A stretch of DNA of 11,071 nt from DATLCI01 sp046714215. GTDB taxonomy: Bacteria > Acidobacteriota > Terriglobia > Terriglobales > Acidobacteriaceae. Position numbers and translations under genes: made by a program. Location of the stretch: assembly GCA_046714215.1 (NCBI GenBank), contig JBKKBM010000024.1, positions 1 through 11,071 on the forward strand, given 5' to 3'. Of the stretch, positions 6,137-11,071 are shown piece by piece. Position 1 is the stretch's first letter. Each line of letters begins with the position of its first letter. Below the pieces are notes generated by a model. It saw nothing but the letters and a program-made list of their open reading frames with translations. It ran no database searches and was not told where the DNA came from.

Positions 6137-8083
6137 ATGTTCGGAAACCTGCGCCTCAAGACGAAGCTCGTGCTCGCCATCACCAGCATGGTGGTAGTGG
6201 TGGTGACCACCCTGTCTTCCATCTACATCTCGCAGATCGTGAAGCAGCGCCTGGATGAGACCTACCAGAACGGCGAGTTCGTCTGCCTGGAGGTGTTTGA
6301 CGCCACCCGGGGCGCGCTCGAGGAGGATCTGGATCCGGGAAAGATCGATCTCAGCGATCCCAAAGCGCTGCGTGAGGCCATTGAAGAAAGCTTGCAGACC
6401 GACGCCGCGCTGAATACGGTGATGCAGTCCACCGTAGCCTACCTGCCGACCATTTATGACGTGGCCGTGACGGATGAGGTGGGCACCGCTATTGTGCACA
6501 CCGATGGCAAGATGATCGGCAAGGAAATTCCGGCGCGCGAAGATCTATCCGTCATCCGGGCCGGCGGCTTCTGGCGCCAGGTGCAGGCCATCTTCGGGGA
6601 GCCCGCGGTCTACGAAGTGCGGCTCGCGCTGCAGCGGGAAGGAACTCACTTTGCCACCATCCGCGTGGGCGTCTCCACCGTGTTGCTCAAAGGTACGCTG
6701 CGACCCAAGCTGAATAACGCATTGCTGCTCTCGGGCGCGTCCATTTTGTTTTCGCTCTTACTGGCAGCGGTATTGTCCAATCTGGCGTTGCGTCCGCTGG
6801 AGCAGATCAGCCGCAAGCTGGATGAAATGGGCGCCGCCGCTTCCCTGACGGCGCCGGTAGGGACCGAGCCCGGCCAACGCAAGGATGAATACGGCGTGGT
6901 CAGCACCAAGATCGACCGCCTGGGCCAGCAGATGCGCGATGTGAAAGAGGTCTTCTCCGCTTTGCAGGGGAACCTCGACCAGGTGATGTCCAACCTGCAG
7001 GACGGGGTGATGTTGTTCACCCGCGACGATAAAGCGGTGATGGTGAGTTCGTCCATGCGCACCTTCCTCCATCGCGATCGCGCTGAACTCATGAGCCAAA
7101 GCGTTGACGAGATATTCAGCGGCGGCGATCTATTAGGGCAGACGGTTCTGGACGCCTTCGCGACCCACCAGCCTTTGGCCCAGTTGGAGCTGCCGGCGGG
7201 CGAAGGCGCGGGGCGCATCCAGGTCTCGCTTGACTTCATCGAGGAGCAGGGCGAGCGGATCGGGGCTTTGCTCACGCTGCGCGATGCCGAATCCGTGCAT
7301 AAGATCGAAGATCAGTTGGAGTTATCGCGGCGGCTGGCGGCGCTGGGCCGCTTGACGTCAGGCGTGGCCCACGAAGTCAAGAATCCCATCAACGCCATTG
7401 TGGTGCACCTGGAATTACTGCGCCAGAAGATGGAAAGTCCGGACCCCAATGCGCAGCGTCATCTAGAGGTGATCGGGAGCGAGATCCGGCGGCTGGACCG
7501 GGTAGTGCAGACGCTGGTTGATTTCACTCGTCCCATGGACCTGCGTTTAGCGGACATCGACCTGCGACGCCTGCTGGATGACGTGCTCACGCTCTCCACG
7601 CCGGATGCCGAGCGCCACGGCATCCATGTGGTGCGCCACATCGCTGACCACCCGCTGCCGGTCACCATTGACCCCGACTTGGTCAAGCAAGCCGTGCTGA
7701 ACGTGATGATCAATGGGATGCAGGCCATGGCTAAAGGCGGCAACCTCACCATCACCGCCTTCCGCGACGATGGCGACGTACAGGTGGAGATCGCCGACGA
7801 GGGCGGCGGCATCCCCCCGGAGATCCAGGAAAAGATATTCAACCTTTACTTCACCACCAAGAAAGGCGGCACCGGGATCGGCCTGGCTATGGCGTATCGG
7901 GTGATGCAGCTTCATAATGGTGGCATGGAGTTCGACACGGTGGTGGGGCAAGGCACCAAGTTCAAGCTGCGCTTCCCGGCGTCAGAATCTGCATCTGCTT
8001 CCGCTTCGAATGCAACCATGCACGCCGCCGCGAACCGGACGGAGCGCAGCGGAGACAGTTCGGATAAGAGGTCGCAAGTCTAG
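6137..8083 (+). CDS. Membrane sensor histidine kinase (Cache-like sensor, HAMP, PAS, HisKA, HATPase), NtrB-like
   Basis: This is a 648-residue kinase starting 8 bases after the response-regulator stop; a clear ribosome site is lacking, so translational coupling is likely. A first transmembrane helix (about 10-32) and a second (about 194-217) flank an extracytoplasmic domain (33-190). Its part near 105-185 (VAVTDEVGTAIVHTDG, then IGKE, then FATIRVGVS) resembles a single Cache/PDC sensor. A HAMP-like segment (218-270, with the DE-G motif near 250) and a PAS domain (about 276-385) follow. HisKA carries the phospho-acceptor H412 in A-H-E-V-K-N-P. The ATPase domain has an N-box (N522, N526), G1 D-E-G-G-G (554-558), an F-box (F568, F572) and G2 GGTGIGLA (577-584). 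It should phosphorylate the adjacent NtrC-type regulator. The Ser/Ala-rich tail (615-648) is not part of the kinase fold. The ligand is unknown. Confidence 0.95.
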   Translation: MFGNLRLKTKLVLAITSMVVVVVTTLSSIYISQIVKQRLDETYQNGEFVCLEVFDATRGALEEDLDPGKIDLSDPKALREAIEESLQTDAALNTVMQSTVAYLPTIYDVAVTDEVGTAIVHTDGKMIGKEIPAREDLSVIRAGGFWRQVQAIFGEPAVYEVRLALQREGTHFATIRVGVSTVLLKGTLRPKLNNALLLSGASILFSLLLAAVLSNLALRPLEQISRKLDEMGAAASLTAPVGTEPGQRKDEYGVVSTKIDRLGQQMRDVKEVFSALQGNLDQVMSNLQDGVMLFTRDDKAVMVSSSMRTFLHRDRAELMSQSVDEIFSGGDLLGQTVLDAFATHQPLAQLELPAGEGAGRIQVSLDFIEEQGERIGALLTLRDAESVHKIEDQLELSRRLAALGRLTSGVAHEVKNPINAIVVHLELLRQKMESPDPNAQRHLEVIGSEIRRLDRVVQTLVDFTRPMDLRLADIDLRRLLDDVLTLSTPDAERHGIHVVRHIADHPLPVTIDPDLVKQAVLNVMINGMQAMAKGGNLTITAFRDDGDVQVEIADEGGGIPPEIQEKIFNLYFTTKKGGTGIGLAMAYRVMQLHNGGMEFDTVVGQGTKFKLRFPASESASASASNATMHAAANRTERSGDSSDKRSQV

Positions 8084-8695
8084 ATGATGCGAAGCTCCTA
8101 TAGCGTGCTGTGGCTGGCCCTGGTGCTCATCGCAGTGAGCGGCTGCAAGAAGAAGCAGAAGCCGGTGGCGACCGCCGTACCCGCGCCCACCATCACCGCG
8201 CCGGTAACGACCACGCCCGTGCCCGTCACCAAGCCGGCGGCGTCCGTTCCCGATAAACCCCCGGTCAGCGAGCCACCGAAGACCAAACCCAAAGCGAAGC
8301 TGAAGCCGGTGGCGAAGAAGCCAGTGGTGAAGCCCCCCGTGACTGAACCGAACAAAGCCGCGACCGCACCCACCACCCATGCCAAGGCCACGCCCCCGCG
8401 CATCGTAGTGCAGCCGCCCGCCACGTCGCCGGGGGAGCAGTCAGGCTCGGTGGTCCCCGGGATGTCGCACACCGAAGATGCGCATCACCGCCAGACGACA
8501 GAGCAGTTGTTGTTGTCCACGGAGGCGAATCTGAAGTCGCTACAGCGCGTGCTCAACCCGGACGAGCGCTCCCTGCTGCAACAAATCCAGCTATTCATGA
8601 CGCTGTCACGCGAAGCGTCGCAGAGCCAGGACCTGGTGCGGGCCCACAATCTCGCGCTGAAGGCGCATCTGTTATCGGATGAGTTGGTCCGCTAG
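8084..8695 (+). CDS. Pro/Lys/Ala-rich lipoprotein co-transcribed with the two-component system
   Basis: This is a 203-residue protein. Its ATG at 8084 directly abuts the kinase stop (TAG at 8081-8083); a second in-frame ATG at 8087 is equally possible. AGAGG lies about 12 bases upstream. The N-terminus is a lipoprotein signal ending V-S-G-C with the lipidated Cys at residue 21. Next comes K-K-K-Q-K, which argues for export past the inner membrane, since there is no Asp at +2. Residues 22-128 are Pro/Lys/Thr/Ala-rich and should be an extended, positively charged spacer able to cross or bind peptidoglycan. Residues about 132-203 are predicted helical (T-E-Q-L-L-L-S-T-E-A-N-L-K-S-L to A-L-K-A-H-L-L-S-D-E-L), with regular hydrophobic spacing. 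I do not recognise a named family. Tight linkage suggests it works with, or reports to, the kinase, but that is inference. Confidence 0.85.
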   Translation: MMRSSYSVLWLALVLIAVSGCKKKQKPVATAVPAPTITAPVTTTPVPVTKPAASVPDKPPVSEPPKTKPKAKLKPVAKKPVVKPPVTEPNKAATAPTTHAKATPPRIVVQPPATSPGEQSGSVVPGMSHTEDAHHRQTTEQLLLSTEANLKSLQRVLNPDERSLLQQIQLFMTLSREASQSQDLVRAHNLALKAHLLSDELVR

Positions 8696-8712
8696 CTTCG
8701 GAGTACTAGTCT

Positions 8713-9984
8713 TTAAGTGCCGCGCAACTTTTCGGACCGCGCCACTCTCTCTATAGCCACACAGTAAGCGGCCGTGCGGAGTGAGAGCTTGTCCGCGTGC
8801 GCGCGTTGGGCGACCGCACGGTAGCCGCGGGTCATGACCTTCTCCAACTCCCGGTTGACGTGGTCCTCTTCCCAGAAGACTTGTTGCAGGTTCTGCGCCC
8901 ACTCAAAATAGGAACAGGTCACCCCGCCGGCGTTGGCCAGGATGTCCGGGACCACAGTCACGCTGCGCGCTTCGAGAATGGTGTCCGCCGCGGGAGTGGT
9001 AGGCAGATTAGCGCCTTCCACGATCAGCCGGGCGCGGATCTTGGCCGCATTGCCGGCATGGATCACGCATTCGAGCGCCGCCGGCACCAGCACATCACAA
9101 TCATAGGTGAGCAGTTCTTCGTTGGTCAGCGGCTGGCAGCCGGTAAAGCCCGCGACACTACCTTTGGACTTCACGTGCGCCTGCAGCTTCTGGATGTCAA
9201 TCCCCTTCCCACTTGCGATGCCGCCCTTCACATCAGAGACGGCGACGATCTTCGCGCCCAATTCCTGGAGCAGCAGCGCCGCGTTCGCGCCGACATTGCC
9301 AAAGCCCTGTACGGCCACGCGCAATCCCGTCATTTTCATGCCCAGATCTTTCGCCGCATCGCGCACCATGAGCGAGACGCCGCGTCCCGTCGCTTGTTCC
9401 CGTCCCAGCGACCCGCCCATCTCCACCGGCTTGCCGGTGACGCAGGCGGGCGTATAGCCGTGCGCGCTGGAGTATTGGTCGAAGATCCACGCCATCGTCT
9501 GGGCATTGGTGTTCACGTCCGGCGCGGGTACGTCACGATAAGGTCCCAGCAGCAGATGGATGCGCGATATATAACCCCGGGTCAGACGCTCCAACTCCTT
9601 AGTCGACATTCCCGAGGGGTCCACGGTGATGCCGCCCTTGGCGCCGCCGAAGGGAATGTTCACCACCGCGGTCTTCCACGTCATGGCGGAAGCGAGTGCG
9701 CGAACTTCGTCAATATCCACGTTGGGATGAAAACGGATGCCGCCCTTAGCCGGACCGCGGGCGCCATTATGCTGCACGCGATACCCGATGAACACTTTCA
9801 GCGTGCCATCGTCCATGCGGATGGGGATCTCCACCCGCAGTTCACGAAAGGGAGTGGACAGCAAGACCTGCATCTCGGGATCAAGCTTGAGGTGTGTGGC
9901 GGCTTTCTGGAAATTGATCTGGGTGACCTGGAGTGCAGTTTCAACTGCGCGGGACGGCGAAGGAGCGGTTCCTGCTCGGGCCAT
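8713..9984 (-). CDS. gdhA: Glutamate dehydrogenase (Glu/Leu/Phe/Val dehydrogenase family)
   Basis: This 423-residue enzyme has the usual length for short hexameric GDHs of the GudB/RocG type. It interconverts glutamate and 2-oxoglutarate plus ammonia using NAD(P), in the cytoplasm. The substrate domain contains G-P-A-K-G-G-I-R-F (K80), M-T-W-K-T (K104), the catalytic lysine in PFGGAKGGI (K116) and the catalytic Asp in A-P-D-V-N-T (D156). The dinucleotide fold has G-F-G-N-V-G (227-232), with D251 at the end of the second strand, which hints at NAD but does not prove it. N-A-G-G-V-T-C-S-Y-F-E-W (351-362) supplies the substrate-binding Ser. Start ATG at 9984 has only a weak AGGA-type site about 11 bases upstream. 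The gene is complete, reads convergently with the lipoprotein gene (17-base gap), and lies 119 bases downstream of the peptidase-type gene. Confidence 0.95.
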   Translation of the reverse strand: MARAGTAPSPSRAVETALQVTQINFQKAATHLKLDPEMQVLLSTPFRELRVEIPIRMDDGTLKVFIGYRVQHNGARGPAKGGIRFHPNVDIDEVRALASAMTWKTAVVNIPFGGAKGGITVDPSGMSTKELERLTRGYISRIHLLLGPYRDVPAPDVNTNAQTMAWIFDQYSSAHGYTPACVTGKPVEMGGSLGREQATGRGVSLMVRDAAKDLGMKMTGLRVAVQGFGNVGANAALLLQELGAKIVAVSDVKGGIASGKGIDIQKLQAHVKSKGSVAGFTGCQPLTNEELLTYDCDVLVPAALECVIHAGNAAKIRARLIVEGANLPTTPAADTILEARSVTVVPDILANAGGVTCSYFEWAQNLQQVFWEEDHVNRELEKVMTRGYRAVAQRAHADKLSLRTAAYCVAIERVARSEKLRGT

Positions 9985-10103
9985 GATGCGGAATCCTATC
10001 CGCCGGCCGGGTCAAGCCCACCGGAGGTTCTGACGAAGGCGGATGTTACCCCGGTTCTGTGGCCCTTGGCAACTTCCCGTCGCACGAATATCGCGCCCCT
10101 ACG
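9985..10103 (-). promoter_or_regulatory. Short intergenic region upstream of glutamate dehydrogenase
   Basis: This 119-base gap separates two leftward genes. I see no hairpin with a T run on the minus strand, so no intrinsic terminator for the peptidase-type gene, and no good sigma70 or sigma54 promoter. A partial GG-N10-GC match fails the rest of the sigma54 consensus. Read-through or a weak promoter is possible. Confidence 0.3.
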
Positions 10104-11071
10104 TCACCGCCCGGCGTCCAAGTGGTCGAAATGCATCATTGCGTTGAACAGCAGAAAGAAGCTGCCCATGGTCTCATCGCGCCACATGGGGTTATTCGCG
10201 AATAGCAGCGTGTGGCCCTTGCCGTGGGGGACGTCGATGACCACCGGCTTCTCCGCGATCTCGGCCGCGCCCACCAGCATGCCGCTCAGCAACAATTCCT
10301 TTTCTGGCGCAAAGCGCAGCACCACGCGTGGCCACTGCTCTTTCGGAGGCAATGCGGTGCGCGCCGCGTCCACCGAATCTTCCTGAATGAAGAATTCTTG
10401 TTCTTTGGGAGTGCGCTTCGTGGGCTTCTCAGCTTCGCGATACATGCGGCCTTGGATCACGTCGGGATCATTGGCGCTGCCGCGTCCACTCGGCCGGCCA
10501 GCATCCGCCGCGGGCGGTTCCGGCGCAAAACCGGTGCTCACCCGCAGGATGGGACCCTGGCGAAAATAAACATAGAGTTTGTCGTCGTACCCGTAAGCGA
10601 TGGGACTCTTCTTGTCCTCCACATTGGCCAGCAATACGCTGCCCGGCGCTTGCAGGGTGCGCGCGTCCACAATGGACACCATGTCTGTCATGCCGCCCTG
10701 CACCGGTATCTGCGCGCTGTTCTGGATGGCGATCAGCAGGCCGCCCTCGCTCACAAACTTCTGCAGGTTCGCCAGCCCCTGGTAGCCGAGGCCACCGCGC
10801 ATGTCTTCAGTGGAATCAATCCCAGGAGCGACCAGGTTTTTCATCTCGTCAGAATTCTTCCACGGTATGGGCCCACCGCGCATGGGGATACCGCGCAGAG
10901 CGCCCGCCAACGTATTAAAAGTAGGCGGCACCAGGATCACGTCAAACTGCGCGCGCAGCTCCGGCGTCTCGCGCACCTTGGTGTCGGCAATGTAGGTGTA
11001 CGGCACCTCGAGCTTGTCCATAGCGATGCGATACCAGCCATCGTTCTGCGTGCTTTGCCAGCCGTGCAGCA
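10104..11071 (-). CDS. C-terminal part of a large M14-type zinc carboxypeptidase (glutaminase-like domain), N-terminus beyond window
   Basis: The frame is open from the right edge to TGA at 10104, giving 321 visible residues. An internal ATG at 11021 is unlikely to be the start, because the 16 codons before it (reading H-G-W-Q-S-T-Q-N-D-G-W-Y-R) continue a conserved-looking sequence. The visible part resembles the C-terminal region of acidobacterial M14 metallocarboxypeptidases: V-P-Y-T-Y-I-A-D, then L-R-A-Q-F-D-V-I-L-V-P-P, then I-P-W-K, then a class I glutaminase-like core (L-Q-K-F-V-S-E-G-G-L-L-I-A), and the terminal block G-K-G-H-T-L-L-F-A-N-N-P-M-W-R. The zinc-binding peptidase domain would lie off the edge, so the catalytic assignment rests on my memory of the family. 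The visible domain is probably non-catalytic: no glutaminase Cys is apparent at a nucleophile elbow. Confidence 0.65.
   Translation of the reverse strand, partial: LHGWQSTQNDGWYRIAMDKLEVPYTYIADTKVRETPELRAQFDVILVPPTFNTLAGALRGIPMRGGPIPWKNSDEMKNLVAPGIDSTEDMRGGLGYQGLANLQKFVSEGGLLIAIQNSAQIPVQGGMTDMVSIVDARTLQAPGSVLLANVEDKKSPIAYGYDDKLYVYFRQGPILRVSTGFAPEPPAADAGRPSGRGSANDPDVIQGRMYREAEKPTKRTPKEQEFFIQEDSVDAARTALPPKEQWPRVVLRFAPEKELLLSGMLVGAAEIAEKPVVIDVPHGKGHTLLFANNPMWRDETMGSFFLLFNAMMHFDHLDAGR

Noticed and set aside
8797..10386. A 529-codon open frame on the plus strand opposite glutamate dehydrogenase
   Set aside because: It lies almost wholly antisense to a clearly recognised enzyme and runs on into the next gene's 3' end. 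Its translation is rich in Arg, His, Gly and Ala with no domain motif, as expected of a shadow frame in GC-rich DNA.

Overview
This window looks like chromosomal DNA of a GC-rich, diderm soil-type bacterium, most likely an Acidobacteriota member. That placement is inference, resting on protein style: a secreted Asp-box propeller protein, an outer-membrane barrel with Ig-like domains and a C-terminal OmpA-type domain, a large M14-type carboxypeptidase with a glutaminase-like tail, and a sigma54 two-component pair. No tRNA, rRNA, CRISPR array, transposase or phage gene is visible. Eight protein genes fill the window, and the first and last run off its edges.

Left part (1-4440, minus strand): three envelope or secreted genes, transcribed leftwards and apparently as separate units. 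From right to left they are a Gly/Ala/Thr/Ser-rich exported protein with a TrbI/VirB10-like core (3442-4440), a barrel/Ig/OmpA outer-membrane protein (1768-3258), and an Asp-box (BNR/Ycf48-like) propeller protein cut by the left edge (1-1493). Strong intrinsic terminators follow the first two (3389-3428 and 1717-1747), and both of those genes have strong Shine-Dalgarno sites.

Middle part (4719-8695, plus strand): a compact operon, divergent from the left part. It encodes an NtrC-type sigma54-activating response regulator, a membrane histidine kinase (Cache-like sensor, HAMP, PAS, HisKA, HATPase), and a small Pro/Lys-rich lipoprotein whose ATG directly abuts the kinase stop codon. The kinase should phosphorylate Asp54 of the regulator, which would then activate sigma54 promoters elsewhere. 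No convincing -24/-12 promoter is visible in the window. The lipoprotein may be an envelope partner of this pair.

Right part (8713-11071, minus strand): a complete hexameric-type glutamate dehydrogenase, convergent with the lipoprotein gene and only 17 bases from it. Upstream of it is the 3' end of a large gene whose visible part resembles the glutaminase-like C-terminal domain of acidobacterial M14 zinc carboxypeptidases.

Most of the window is recognisable housekeeping, envelope and signalling genes. The least explained parts are the VirB10-like Gly-repeat protein with its duplicated ribosome-binding site, and the lipoprotein coupled to the two-component system.
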